Part shown: piece by piece, positions 44,341 to 53,791 of the stretch
Layout of the letters: each line of letters begins with the position of its first letter
How positions within the stretch are numbered: the stretch's first letter is position 1
Assembly (NCBI GenBank): GCA_051414845.1
Contig: CP183313.1
Span: 1,674,001-1,738,000 of the forward strand
Direction of reading: 5' to 3'
Length of the DNA: 64,000 nt
From: Simonsiella sp051414845
GTDB taxonomy: Bacteria > Pseudomonadota > Gammaproteobacteria > Burkholderiales > Neisseriaceae
Notes under the pieces: generated by a model
The model's database searches: none
What the model was told of the DNA's origin: nothing
What the model saw: only the letters and a program-made list of their open reading frames with translations
Translations under genes and position numbers: made by a program

Positions 44341-44382
44341 AATTTTTGCAAAATGTTTTCAGGCTGCCTGAAAATGCAGACG

Positions 44383-44415
44383 CAAAAAAGGCAGCATTTG
44401 TATACCAATGCTGCC
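44383..44415 (-). terminator. Terminator of the metalloprotease gene
   Basis: On the minus strand GGCAGCATT, eight bases, AATGCTGCC, then six T. It lies about 46 bases after the stop codon. Confidence 0.85.
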
Positions 44416-44461
44416 CTTTAACATGACTTAGCATGCTTTCGTCATGCAATTGTTATAAGTA

Positions 44462-47299
44462 TTACACGATTTGGATGTGTTGATTATCCAATTGAGTGTA
44501 GGTATTGAAGTGCGCAATTGCCACTGCTTCGCCAGCACCATTGCCATCGGCATCGTAGTACAGGTTGTTCGATGTGGTATCGAATATCAAGAAGTCATTA
44601 GCATCTTTGGCCTTCGCACCTGCGCCTGATTGGAAGTATTCGCTGCTCAGGATACCTGTTTTGAGGCTTGTGAATACATTCGACATTAAAACTATAGTAT
44701 CGCCTTGTGCTTGGTTAAAGTCTTGGATGTTATCCATGCTATCTTTAGCAATATTGTCAAATGTGAACTGGTCTTTGCCTGCACCACCAATCAAGGTGTC
44801 TTGCCCCAAACCGCCTACCAAGATGTCGTCGCCTTCGCCGCCGCGGATTTCATCGTTACCTACGCCGCCTTCTAACCAGTCATGGCCTTTGCCGCCATCG
44901 ATATGGTCGTGACCTGCACCGCCTTGGATGTGGTTGTTGGTTTCGTTACCTGTTAAGTAATCGCTACCTTTACCACCAATCAAGTTTTCGATTTGTGTAC
45001 CAAAACCGATAAACATTTGGTCGCCTACGATGTTACCACGTGAGTCGTAAACCAAGGTGTCGGCTTTTTCTTCGCCACGGTAAATCCATGAACCTGGGGT
45101 TAAGTCGATGTGCAAACTTTGTGTTTCTGCGCTACCATCAAAGGTATCGTTACCTGAACCATCCCAGATGTAGATGTCGTTACCTAAGGTGTTACGGTTA
45201 AATTCTTTGAAAGTATATGTACTATCACCAGCATGTTGCTCTTCATTTACACCATAACGGTAATGCAATGAAGCCAAGTCGAAAATACCAAAGTTGGTTT
45301 TGCTAACGCTGGTATTGACTTTGTAGCCATTGGACAAAACAACATCTTCCTTAATATCGTTGCTATATGACATCATGGTCAAGTGCGATTTGTCTTCCGC
45401 TGAATTCTGTGCAATAGAATACTTACCATCAAACGGATGAGCCAATCCTACACTATGACCAATTTCATGAATCAATGTACCAAAGCCACCACTAATCCAT
45501 GAAATACTGTGACCATCAGAAGTCTCAATAATTTTGGTACCAATACTCATGTCAGTATTACCGCCATATTTAGTTGAGTTCATGTGCACATCGCCACCGA
45601 AATAAGCATAACCCGCAACAAATGATGAGTTTGCTTTTTCGCCACCTGTCGCCAAACCTTCTACATTTTGTTGACTACAACTTGCGCAACCACAACGATA
45701 TCCTTGTTGTGCAGGATTGTAGCTACTTTCATCCCCAAAATTTCTGTGGTTATTAGCATAAGTGTTTTCTACAGTCAAATCATCCAAATAGAATTTAAAA
45801 TTAGATTTTTGACCGCTATTGCTTGAAACTTCCGTAAATTTCAGATTGGTTTGTTGTTCATACAACTCCAATGCATCACGAACCGCTTGTTTTTGCGTTT
45901 CAGTATATTGTTGAAATCCTTTTACACGGAATGAATAACCGGGGCCTGAATCGCTAGCACTTGTTGCAAATTCATAAGCAATGTTTGCACCCTTGCCTGG
46001 GCCTTGCCAAGTTTTCCATAGATAACCTGATTTATCAGTTTCTAAGATTTTCAGGAAGTAAGGTGTGTTTACTTTGCTCAAATCACGGCTGTCGTGGAAT
46101 GTGGTATCCACTTGGAATGCATTGGCAACAGCAGAAGGAGTGGTTTCCGCCACAGGCGATACTGGGCTTGGTGTTTCAATAGGCTCAGTCGGAATCCAAG
46201 TTGGTTTTTCCACTTCTACTTTAATAGTAGAAGCAAAGCCCCATTCTTTACCGTCATTGGTCACAACCGTAATATCAGGCAACGCTTTACCACTATTAAC
46301 AACATCAGCACCATGCGCAGTTAAGCGAACTTCACCTGTAGCTGTATTGATTTCATAGCTACCATCGTTTTTCAACAAATGATAGTTCACTTTGTCGCCA
46401 TCGATATCTGTTGATTGAACTTTGGCGATGATGGTGCCTGCAGTCGCTTTACCTGCAACAATGCTGGTGCTATCCACCAAAACAGGCGCAGTTGGCGCAT
46501 GGTTTAATTCAACCACTTCAATTGTTGTGTTTGCAACATCCAAAACACTTACTTGGCTTGTTGCTTCGCCATCATAGGCAACCACTTTAACATCTGGCAA
46601 ATCACGACCAGCATTAACCATCGCTGCACCAATAGAAGTTAAGCTCACTTCACCAGTTTTTGCATTAATGGTATACGCCTTGCTTGTATTGTCTACTAAG
46701 TAAAAACGAATGGCATCGCCATCAACATCGCTAGAAGCTGCTTTAGCAACAACATCCCCTGTATGCGCTTCGCCTTTAACAAATTCAGTTGCACTAGCTG
46801 TCAATGAAGGTGTTTCAGGAGCGTGATTAACAGGAGCGGGTTCAGGATCTGAAAAATGCAATTCAGAAGGTGCGCCAGTTGTTTTGCCATCATAAGCAAA
46901 AACGCGAATAGTAGGCAATTCATGACCATTATTCATGGCTTGAGCACCCGCAGAAGTCAAAGTAATATAACCCGTTTTTGAATTAACCGCATAATAACCT
47001 GCTTGGTTATCAGCTAAATGGTAGCTCAGACGGTCACCATTTGAATCAAAAGAACGAGCAACAGCAATAATATCGCCAGCTTTTACTTCGCCGCGAACCA
47101 TAGAAGCAGTATAAATAAAGTCAGGTGCGCTAGGGGCATAATTAGGGGTTGAATAGCCACCTAAACCTGTATAACCATAACCATTGTAGCCATAGTTATT
47201 GTAACCATAGCGGCTGTAGCCCGAGTAGCTACTGTAACCACTATAGCCTGAGTAGCTGCTATAGCTACTACTATAGAAATATGAATTTAAGTTATTCAT
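44462..47299 (-). CDS. RTX serralysin-like metalloprotease with cadherin-like repeats
   Basis: A 945-residue protein predicted to be exported by type I secretion. Residues 7-51 are a Tyr/Ser/Gly-rich segment with no Sec signal. Three repeats of about 100 residues (about 59-154, 164-262 and 269-363) are cadherin/VCBS-like (GD.IA...S.D.DGD...Y.L.......NA.TGEV.LT). The protease domain (about 395-700) has the zinc motif HEIGHSVGLAH at 611-621 and the Met-turn TMMSY at 641-645, as in the M10B family. RTX nonapeptides (GGxGxDxL) span about 774-845. The C-terminal 100 residues should hold the secretion signal. An insert near 536-541 carries CGCASC. No secretion genes are adjacent. It is free of DUS. 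Confidence 0.9.
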   Translation of the reverse strand: MNNLNSYFYSSSYSSYSGYSGYSSYSGYSRYGYNNYGYNGYGYTGLGGYSTPNYAPSAPDFIYTASMVRGEVKAGDIIAVARSFDSNGDRLSYHLADNQAGYYAVNSKTGYITLTSAGAQAMNNGHELPTIRVFAYDGKTTGAPSELHFSDPEPAPVNHAPETPSLTASATEFVKGEAHTGDVVAKAASSDVDGDAIRFYLVDNTSKAYTINAKTGEVSLTSIGAAMVNAGRDLPDVKVVAYDGEATSQVSVLDVANTTIEVVELNHAPTAPVLVDSTSIVAGKATAGTIIAKVQSTDIDGDKVNYHLLKNDGSYEINTATGEVRLTAHGADVVNSGKALPDITVVTNDGKEWGFASTIKVEVEKPTWIPTEPIETPSPVSPVAETTPSAVANAFQVDTTFHDSRDLSKVNTPYFLKILETDKSGYLWKTWQGPGKGANIAYEFATSASDSGPGYSFRVKGFQQYTETQKQAVRDALELYEQQTNLKFTEVSSNSGQKSNFKFYLDDLTVENTYANNHRNFGDESSYNPAQQGYRCGCASCSQQNVEGLATGGEKANSSFVAGYAYFGGDVHMNSTKYGGNTDMSIGTKIIETSDGHSISWISGGFGTLIHEIGHSVGLAHPFDGKYSIAQNSAEDKSHLTMMSYSNDIKEDVVLSNGYKVNTSVSKTNFGIFDLASLHYRYGVNEEQHAGDSTYTFKEFNRNTLGNDIYIWDGSGNDTFDGSAETQSLHIDLTPGSWIYRGEEKADTLVYDSRGNIVGDQMFIGFGTQIENLIGGKGSDYLTGNETNNHIQGGAGHDHIDGGKGHDWLEGGVGNDEIRGGEGDDILVGGLGQDTLIGGAGKDQFTFDNIAKDSMDNIQDFNQAQGDTIVLMSNVFTSLKTGILSSEYFQSGAGAKAKDANDFLIFDTTSNNLYYDADGNGAGEAVAIAHFNTYTQLDNQHIQIV

Positions 47300-47647
47300 A
47301 AACGTTTCTCTCTAAAAAAACAATTAGCTGCAATCAGGAAGCGACCATTTCAGTCATATCAACTGACTCAACCAATTGTACGAAAAAAATTTGCACGTCT
47401 TATATTTCCCATGCAAACATTTATGCCTAAGTGCGCACAAATTCATGCCCACAACATAAGCGGGCGAAATTTTATCACACTTCTTTACATTTTTCTGATA
47501 TTTTCAGCCATAAATTTAGTGTTAAAACTAAAAATAGCAGGCCTAAATTCAATTTTTAATTAAATTATGCTATTTAACTGCGAAAAATCAGCTCTCCTAG
47601 ATAGATAAAACTTCTAAAAATAAGAATAACTTAAGACAATAAAATTA
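47300..47647. other. AT-rich upstream region of the metalloprotease gene
   Basis: No gene, DUS or repeat was seen. It should hold the metalloprotease promoter on the minus strand. A weak GAGAG ribosome-binding site precedes the ATG at 47299. Confidence 0.5.
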
Positions 47648-47698
47648 AGGCTGCCTGAAAATAAAGCTTTATGCTTCATTTTTTTTCAGGCAGCCTGT
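47648..47698 (-). terminator. amgK terminator of DUS arms
   Basis: AGGCTGCCTGAAAATAAAGC and GCTTCATTTTTTTTCAGGCAGCC-type arms (split across 47648-47698) pair with extra AAGC/GCTT contacts in the loop, giving an extended stem downstream of the amgK stop. Confidence 0.65.
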
Positions 47699-47731
47699 CA
47701 ATTTGCGTCATTTTACGTAAAATGAAATGAC

Positions 47732-48736
47732 CTAAAACGTATACCCCATTTGCAATTCTTCATCGCCGACCAATTCTAGCAACAGCGCATACAAAGGCGC
47801 GAGTTCATGATAGCGGCGCGTGGTGCGGCGTAAGTAGTTCAAAAAACGCGGAATTTCGGGTTTGTATTTGTCTTTGCCATCGCGATACCACAAGCGCGCG
47901 AAAATGCCTGCCACTTTCAAATGGCGTTGCACGCCCATGAATTCAAACCAACGATAAAACACATCAAATTCGGCTGGCACAGATAAACCTGCGGTCCGTG
48001 CTTTTTCCCAGTAGCGAATTGCTAAATCCAACACAAATTCTTCGTCCCATTCAATAAACGCGTCACGCAATAAGGAAACCAAATCGTAGGTAATCGGACC
48101 ATATAATGCGTCTTGAAAATCCAAAACCCCAGGACGTTCGCGCGTGAGCATTAAGTTGCGCACGATAAAATCGCGGTGCACAAACACTTTAGGCTGTTCT
48201 TCAATCACAGGCAACAGCGCGTCTATGCCTTGTTGCCACAATTTGCGTTGGGCAAAATTCAGTTCTCGCCCCAATTCTTTGGCGACGAACCATTCGGGAA
48301 ACAAATTGACTTCGCGCAATAAAATTTCGCGGTTGTATTCGGGCAACACATTAGGCTGACTGGCTTGTTGCAAAATAATCAATTCGTCAATCGCTTCTAA
48401 CAACAAGGCTTTATGCGCGTCAGGCGACGTATCGTGTTGCATGGCCTTGAGGTATGGAATGTCGCCCAAATCATTGAGCGCGATAAAGCCTTGCTCGGCG
48501 TCGCGCGCTAAAATTTGTGGCACGTTGAGCATGGAAAACAATTGTTGCACGCGCACATAAGGCTCGGTATCCATTTTTTCTGGCGGCGCGTCCATGCAGA
48601 TGATGGTTTTGCCATCGGCAAATTGGGCACGGAAATAACGGCGAAAATCGGCGTCGGCAGCGGCAAAATGCAATTCAAATGCTTGTTCGGGATAAACGTT
48701 TTGCAGCCAATTTTTGAGTTGGTTTTGTCTTTGCAT
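47732..48736 (-). CDS. amgK: AmgK-type anomeric sugar kinase
   Basis: A 334-residue aminoglycoside-phosphotransferase-fold kinase. VFVHRDFIVRNLMLT holds the catalytic HxDxxxxN loop and GVLDFQDALYGPITYDL the metal-binding Asp. AmgK phosphorylates the anomeric carbon of N-acetylmuramate and N-acetylglucosamine in cell-wall recycling, normally with MurU. It is divergent from lptD, the same neighbourhood found in other Neisseria and Pseudomonas; murU is not seen here. Confidence 0.88.
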   Translation of the reverse strand: MQRQNQLKNWLQNVYPEQAFELHFAAADADFRRYFRAQFADGKTIICMDAPPEKMDTEPYVRVQQLFSMLNVPQILARDAEQGFIALNDLGDIPYLKAMQHDTSPDAHKALLLEAIDELIILQQASQPNVLPEYNREILLREVNLFPEWFVAKELGRELNFAQRKLWQQGIDALLPVIEEQPKVFVHRDFIVRNLMLTRERPGVLDFQDALYGPITYDLVSLLRDAFIEWDEEFVLDLAIRYWEKARTAGLSVPAEFDVFYRWFEFMGVQRHLKVAGIFARLWYRDGKDKYKPEIPRFLNYLRRTTRRYHELAPLYALLLELVGDEELQMGYTF

Positions 48737-48800
48737 GATGTTGAATAGGGATTTTTCGGTTAGAATGCGCGCTATTTTACGTTAAATTATCTATGCAGGT

Positions 48801-51140
48801 GTGATTTTGTCTCGTTTATTGGTTTCTCATTCTTTCAGGCTGCCTGAAAACGCTGCACCGAAAACTTTGGTGCTGATTTTGGCAACCACGTTTTCAGGCA
48901 GCCTTTGGGCGGCGGATTGGCACACGCAAGAGGGCGCGTTTTGCCATACGCCTAGCCAAGAAACACATGCTGTTGCGCCTGCGCAAGGCAGCGGTGGCGA
49001 GCGTTTGGCAAAAGATGTAACGCGCATTACTGCCGACCGCATGGCAGGGCAAATTCAAGCGCGCCATCGTGCGGAAGGCGATGTGATTGTGGAGCGCAAT
49101 CAGGAAACGCTGAACGCCGATTGGATTGATTATGACCAACCGAGTGACACCGTGCGCGCAGGCGATGAATTTACCTTAACGCGAGCAAACGGACAAACGG
49201 TTCGCGGTAAAACGCTGGATTATCAATTGGATAGCAGTTCAGGCAGCGTGCAGAATGCCCAATTTGAAGCGCAGGACAAAGATGGACGCCGCTTACAAGG
49301 TGTAAGTAGCGAATTGCAGATGCACGATAAGCAGCATTATGAAATGCGCGATGTGCAATTCAATACCTGCCAACCTGGTGATAAGTCTTGGTATATTCAG
49401 GCAGCCGAAGTCAAAACCAATCATGAGACAGGCATCGGCGTAGCAAAACATGCGCGCTTGGTGTTTGGCGGTGTGCCTGTTTTATATACGCCTTGGGCGG
49501 ATTTCCCGATTAATGGCAATCGCAAAAGCGGTTTGCTGGTGCCCAGTATTTCCATAGGCTCTGACGGCACGAAAGTGGATTTACCTTATTATTTAAACCT
49601 TGCGCCTAATTATGACGCAACGATTACGCCCAGTGTGATTACCGCTCGCGGCGCGCGCATTGGCGGCGAGTTTCGCTATTTAGAGCCTAAGTTTTCAGGT
49701 AGCCTAAGCGGAATGTATATGCCCGACGATAAACGCAGCCAATTTAACAATCGCTATGAAATCAATGCGCAACATCATCATCGCTTGAGCGAACATTTAT
49801 CGGGTGGCATTAGTTATCATCAAGTATCTGACGACGATTATTATCGCGATTTTTACGGGCGCAACGACATTGCTGAAAATGTCAATTTAGACCGCCGCTT
49901 GTGGCTCAATTATCAAAAAGATGTATGGGGACAACCATTTACTGCGCAATTGTTGGTGCAAAAATACCAAACTTTAAGCGACGCATTGGGCAACAAAGAC
50001 AGACCTTATGCCATCATGCCGCGTTTGTCTGCGCAATGGCAGAAGAATTTCAGCCAAACAGGGCAATTCAACATTAGCGGACAATTCACACACTTTAGCC
50101 ACGATACCAAACAAGAAGGCGCGCGCGCTGTGATTTATCCTTCGGTGCAATGGGATTTTCACAACCATTGGGGTTATGTGCGCCCCAAAATTGGTCTTCA
50201 TGCCACACAATATTGGCTCGATGCCTTTGAAAACCAAGGTTCGCGCAACGTTTCGCGCGTATTGCCAATTGTGAATGTAGAAAGCGGCATGACTTTTGAA
50301 CGCCAAGCGCGTTTATTTGGCAACCAATACATGCAAACGCTCGAACCGCGCTTGTTTTATAACTACATTCCTAAAAAATCGCAAAACGATTTACCCAACT
50401 TCGATACATCGGAAAACGATTTCAGCTACGAGCAATTGTTCCGTGAAAACGCCTACTCTGGTAATGACCGTATCAACGCCAGCAACAGCGTTGCTTTAGG
50501 TTTACAAACGCGCATTTTGGACCACAAAGCAGGCGCAGAACGTTTTCGTGCAGGCATTGGACAACGCTTTTATCTCAACAATGACAATGTATCGCTTGAT
50601 GGTCGCGTTTATAAAGGCGAACGCAATCGAAGCGACCTTGTCGCCTTTGCAGGTGGTTGGCTACACCCCAATTGGTATGCCGATACGCGTTGGCATTGGA
50701 GCCAAAGCGATGAAGAAACCAAAAATTTCGATGTTGGCATGCGCTACAATCCTGAACCTGGAAAAGTATTGGCGGCACGCTTTAAATACGGTGCCAACGA
50801 AGAAATCTACACAGGTTTCTACGGCAAACTCAAACACATTGACCTAGCCGCCCAATGGCCAATCAACCAAAACTTATACGCCGTAGGACGACTTAATTAC
50901 AGCATTTCGCCATGGGTTGCGCTTGAACAAACCGCTGGCTTAGAATACCGCAACCCATGCGGCTGCTGGGGCGTCAGCGTTATCGGACAACGCTATGTAG
51001 ACGGCTTAAACAGCCACAAAAACGCATTCTTTGTGACGCTACAACTCAAAGATTTAAGCAACATCGGCAACAATCCTTATGAACAATTGCGACTAGGCAT
51101 TCCTGGTTACACCAAAACCAACGAGGTATTTACCCAATGA
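48801..51140 (+). CDS. lptD: LPS-assembly outer membrane protein LptD
   Basis: A 779-residue outer membrane barrel that places lipopolysaccharide on the cell surface with LptE. A signal peptide is followed by an OstA/LptA-like N-terminal domain (VTRITADRMAGQ, AEGDVIVERNQETLNADW) and the barrel. Cysteines at GAFCHT, FNTCQPG and NPCGCWG can form the disulphides LptD needs. The start is either GTG 48801 or TTG 48807; AGGTG suits the TTG better. Two DUS fall in the signal region (SFRLPEN and FSGSLWAAD). It overlaps surA by four bases. Confidence 0.94.
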   Translation: MILSRLLVSHSFRLPENAAPKTLVLILATTFSGSLWAADWHTQEGAFCHTPSQETHAVAPAQGSGGERLAKDVTRITADRMAGQIQARHRAEGDVIVERNQETLNADWIDYDQPSDTVRAGDEFTLTRANGQTVRGKTLDYQLDSSSGSVQNAQFEAQDKDGRRLQGVSSELQMHDKQHYEMRDVQFNTCQPGDKSWYIQAAEVKTNHETGIGVAKHARLVFGGVPVLYTPWADFPINGNRKSGLLVPSISIGSDGTKVDLPYYLNLAPNYDATITPSVITARGARIGGEFRYLEPKFSGSLSGMYMPDDKRSQFNNRYEINAQHHHRLSEHLSGGISYHQVSDDDYYRDFYGRNDIAENVNLDRRLWLNYQKDVWGQPFTAQLLVQKYQTLSDALGNKDRPYAIMPRLSAQWQKNFSQTGQFNISGQFTHFSHDTKQEGARAVIYPSVQWDFHNHWGYVRPKIGLHATQYWLDAFENQGSRNVSRVLPIVNVESGMTFERQARLFGNQYMQTLEPRLFYNYIPKKSQNDLPNFDTSENDFSYEQLFRENAYSGNDRINASNSVALGLQTRILDHKAGAERFRAGIGQRFYLNNDNVSLDGRVYKGERNRSDLVAFAGGWLHPNWYADTRWHWSQSDEETKNFDVGMRYNPEPGKVLAARFKYGANEEIYTGFYGKLKHIDLAAQWPINQNLYAVGRLNYSISPWVALEQTAGLEYRNPCGCWGVSVIGQRYVDGLNSHKNAFFVTLQLKDLSNIGNNPYEQLRLGIPGYTKTNEVFTQ

Positions 51141-52087
51141 TGAACAAACGCACACTCGCTGCGCTTATCGCGCTAAACATCAGCTTTCAGGCAGCCGCCG
51201 AAATCAAACCGCTCAACAGCATCGCCATTGAAGCCAATTCCAGCATCATCACCTATGGCGACATCCAACGCGTAGTCAGTGAACTCAAATCGCGTCCAGC
51301 GAACAAAGGCATTGCTGAAGCACAATTGGTTCAGGCAGCCAAAACCACCTTGCTCGAGCGCGCATTATTAGCCGACGCCGCACGTCAAATGGGTTTAAAA
51401 GTCACCGATAAACAAATCGACGCCGAGCTCAATCGCCGCGCTGCTGCTGAAAAAACCAGCGTGAATGGCTTATACAAACAAGCCGCCGCACAAGGTTACA
51501 GCCGCCAAGCCTACCGCGTAGAAGCCGCCAAAAATATCCTGATTGAACGCATGTTCGCCGACTTAACCGACAACATCAAAATCAGCGACGCACAAATCAA
51601 CCAAGCCATCAGCCAAGCACAAAGCAGCGGTCAAGCCCTGCCACAAGGCAAGCCTTATACCGTTTACACCATCCGCCGCCTATTACTCAACGCCAATAGC
51701 CAAGCCAATATGCCAGCCGTAGGCGAACGCATCCAACAAATCGCCCGCGCCGTGCAACAAGGCACGCCATTTGAAACGGTTGCAAGCCGCTACTCACAAG
51801 AACCACAAGCAGCCAACGGCGGCATTCACGACGACATTACCGATGGCATGTTGCCCGCCGCCGCTGAAGAATTGCTGCACAAAATGCAAGCAGGACAAAT
51901 TTCCACCCCTGTCGCTTCAGGCACTACATGGCAAATGCTCCAACTGATTAGCAGCCGAACCGAAAACAACCCCGAGAAAATGCAACGCGAAGCCGTTCGC
52001 CGCGCGCTGTTACGCGCCGAGCAACAAAAAGCGCAGCAACAATTTATCGGACAATTGCAACAAAGTGCTGTGATTCGTGAACACTAA
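51137..52087 (+). CDS. surA: SurA-like periplasmic chaperone/PPIase
   Basis: A 316-residue exported chaperone for outer membrane proteins. The signal peptide MMNKRTLAALIALNISFQAAA ends in QAA encoded by a DUS. The N-terminal SurA helical domain (NSIAIEANSSIITYGDIQRVV) is followed by one parvulin-like domain (YTVYTIRRLLL...ASRYSQEPQAANGGIHDDITDG). E. coli SurA has two parvulin domains and is about 430 residues; this single-domain form is shorter. ATGA overlap with lptD indicates translational coupling. Confidence 0.88.
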   Translation: MMNKRTLAALIALNISFQAAAEIKPLNSIAIEANSSIITYGDIQRVVSELKSRPANKGIAEAQLVQAAKTTLLERALLADAARQMGLKVTDKQIDAELNRRAAAEKTSVNGLYKQAAAQGYSRQAYRVEAAKNILIERMFADLTDNIKISDAQINQAISQAQSSGQALPQGKPYTVYTIRRLLLNANSQANMPAVGERIQQIARAVQQGTPFETVASRYSQEPQAANGGIHDDITDGMLPAAAEELLHKMQAGQISTPVASGTTWQMLQLISSRTENNPEKMQREAVRRALLRAEQQKAQQQFIGQLQQSAVIREH

Positions 52088-52099
52088 AATCGCATAAGC

Positions 52100-52133
52100 A
52101 AACGGATTTCATGATAAGTCATGAAATCCGTTT
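52100..52133 (+). terminator. lptD-surA terminator
   Basis: AAACGGATTTCATGA, TAAG, then the exact reverse complement ending in TTT: a 15-bp stem 12 bases after the surA stop, followed by TGTATTT. Confidence 0.88.
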
Positions 52134-52203
52134 TGTATTTAAGTGACCATATTTTCAGGCAGCCTGAAAGCGTTGCGCAAACGTTTCAGGCTGCCTGAAA
52201 AAC

Positions 52204-52734
52204 CTACTGCGGATTCACAATCAATTTATCCACCGCATAACCCTGTTCACGCGCGGTTTGTAGATAAGATTGGTACACATCTGGCGCGATTTGTGGCGAG
52301 CGCGATAAAATCCACAGATATTTGCGATTGGGCGTACCCACCAGAGCCGTTTGATAATCGCTGTCCAAACGCAAAATCCAATACGGTGCTTTGCCTACAG
52401 GCAGCCAACGAATGGCTTTCGGTAAAAAAGTCACGCGCAATTTGCTGCCTGTCGCATCCACCGCTTTGGCTTGTCCTTCCACGCTCATCATTTCGCCATT
52501 GGCACGGCGGCAACTGTTGTTTACTGTTACCGTTTTATCCGCGTTCAAGGTATAAACCGCCTGCACATCACGCGCGCAATCGTCTTGAAAACGCATGGGC
52601 AGGCGTGCGATTTCATGCCATTTACCCATATAACGTGGCACATCGACTTGGGCAACAGTCGTTGGTTCTGCTGCATAAGCGTGAACAACCGACATAAGCA
52701 GCGTTGCAGCAATAAAATTTTTAAGTGTACGCAT
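52204..52734 (-). CDS. Lipocalin family protein (Blc-like)
   Basis: A 176-residue exported lipocalin. A Sec signal (MRTLKNFIAATLLMSVVHAYA) precedes the mature chain with the GxW motif (YMGKWHEIARLPMRFQ), the second conserved region GTPNRKYLWILSRSP and a final helix. Bacterial Blc proteins bind fatty acids or lysophospholipids in the envelope. Unlike E. coli Blc there is no lipobox Cys, so the protein is probably soluble in the periplasm. Two cysteines (about 53 and 75) could form a disulphide. Confidence 0.88.
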   Translation of the reverse strand: MRTLKNFIAATLLMSVVHAYAAEPTTVAQVDVPRYMGKWHEIARLPMRFQDDCARDVQAVYTLNADKTVTVNNSCRRANGEMMSVEGQAKAVDATGSKLRVTFLPKAIRWLPVGKAPYWILRLDSDYQTALVGTPNRKYLWILSRSPQIAPDVYQSYLQTAREQGYAVDKLIVNPQ

Positions 52735-52776
52735 TTTGTTTCCTTGGTTTATATTGATGATTCAGGCTGCCTGAAA

Positions 52777-52810
52777 AAAACGAGTCAATGCCCGCGCATT
52801 AACTCGTTTT
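52777..52810 (-). terminator. Terminator of the FKBP/Mip gene
   Basis: On the minus strand AAAACGAGTTAATGC, four bases, GCATTGACTCGTTTTTTT: a stem with one internal mismatch and a T run, just after the stop codon. Confidence 0.82.
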
Positions 52811-52818
52811 TGATGGCA

Positions 52819-53676
52819 TTATTTGCCTTTACCGCCTTGTTTTTTCATCATTTCTTGCATCATTTTTTCTTGCTCAGCGCGGATTTTCGCCATTTGTTTT
52901 TCGCCTTCACCTTTTTGTACTTTGGTTACTTTCATGTCAAACACCAGCACAGAGTTGGCAGGGATTTTAGGTGTAGGCGATTGTGCGCCGTATGCTAAGT
53001 TGGCAGGGATATATAAAGTATATTCGCCACCTTCTTTCATTTGTTGCAAGCCTTCAATCCAGCCTGGAATGACTGTGCCGTCCACAACTGGCACATCAAA
53101 TGGTTTGCCATCGTGCTCTTTGGTGCTGTCAAACACGGTACCGTCGGTCAAGCGACCTTCGTATTCCACGCTCGCCAAGTCGCCTTTTGCCACTTGCGCG
53201 CCTGTGCCTTCTTTGTTTACTTTAATTTGCAAACCAGATGGCAACGCTTTTACGCCTTCTTTGGCCTTGTTGTCTGCCAAGAATTTCGTGCCCGCTGCAT
53301 TGGCTTCAGAAGCAGCAGTTGCTGCTGCCGCTTCTACTTTTTTACCAATTTCCATCATGATTTTTTGTGCATCTTCAGCAGAAATTTTGGTTGGTTTACC
53401 GTTTACTTGGTCTTGCATGGCATCAAACAACACTTCTTTATCCAATTCAATATTGGCTTGTTTTAATTGAGACAATTGCATTTGGTTGGCAATTTCGTAA
53501 CCAATAATGTAGCTCAATTGTTTGCTTTCAGAATCCAAACCAGCAGCAGCGGCTGAAGCGGCAGCAGGTGCAGAAGTGGCGCCTGCAGGTGCTGATGCAT
53601 TATTATTTTTAACGTTTTGACCACAAGCGGTTAAAGCTAAAGCAATGATGCTTAAAGTGAATAATTGTTTTTTCAT
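52819..53676 (-). CDS. FKBP-type peptidyl-prolyl isomerase lipoprotein (Mip/FkpA-like)
   Basis: A 285-residue lipoprotein with lipobox LTAC (Cys18) and an Ala-rich linker. The N-terminal dimerisation domain (LDSESKQLSYIIGYEIANQM) and long helix precede an FKBP domain (VSVEYEGRLTDGTVFDSTKEH-like segment, WIEGLQQMKEGGEYTLYIPANLAYG). The last 30 residues are Lys/Met/Gln-rich. Family members are periplasmic or surface chaperones; the neisserial Mip homologue helps intracellular survival. Confidence 0.92.
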   Translation of the reverse strand: MKKQLFTLSIIALALTACGQNVKNNNASAPAGATSAPAAASAAAAGLDSESKQLSYIIGYEIANQMQLSQLKQANIELDKEVLFDAMQDQVNGKPTKISAEDAQKIMMEIGKKVEAAAATAASEANAAGTKFLADNKAKEGVKALPSGLQIKVNKEGTGAQVAKGDLASVEYEGRLTDGTVFDSTKEHDGKPFDVPVVDGTVIPGWIEGLQQMKEGGEYTLYIPANLAYGAQSPTPKIPANSVLVFDMKVTKVQKGEGEKQMAKIRAEQEKMMQEMMKKQGGKGK

Positions 53677-53791
53677 GGGAAACTCCTCTTGAATTCGTTG
53701 GAAAAATGAAACGCGTGATTATAACGGCTTTTCAAGATTTCTCACAATTCCGTTATAATCGCGTTTTCATTTTTTTAACACGTTTATCATT

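Noticed and set aside
52143..52697. Plus-strand frame over the lipocalin gene
   Set aside because: It starts in DUS repeats and is antisense to a clear lipocalin with signal peptide and GxW motif.
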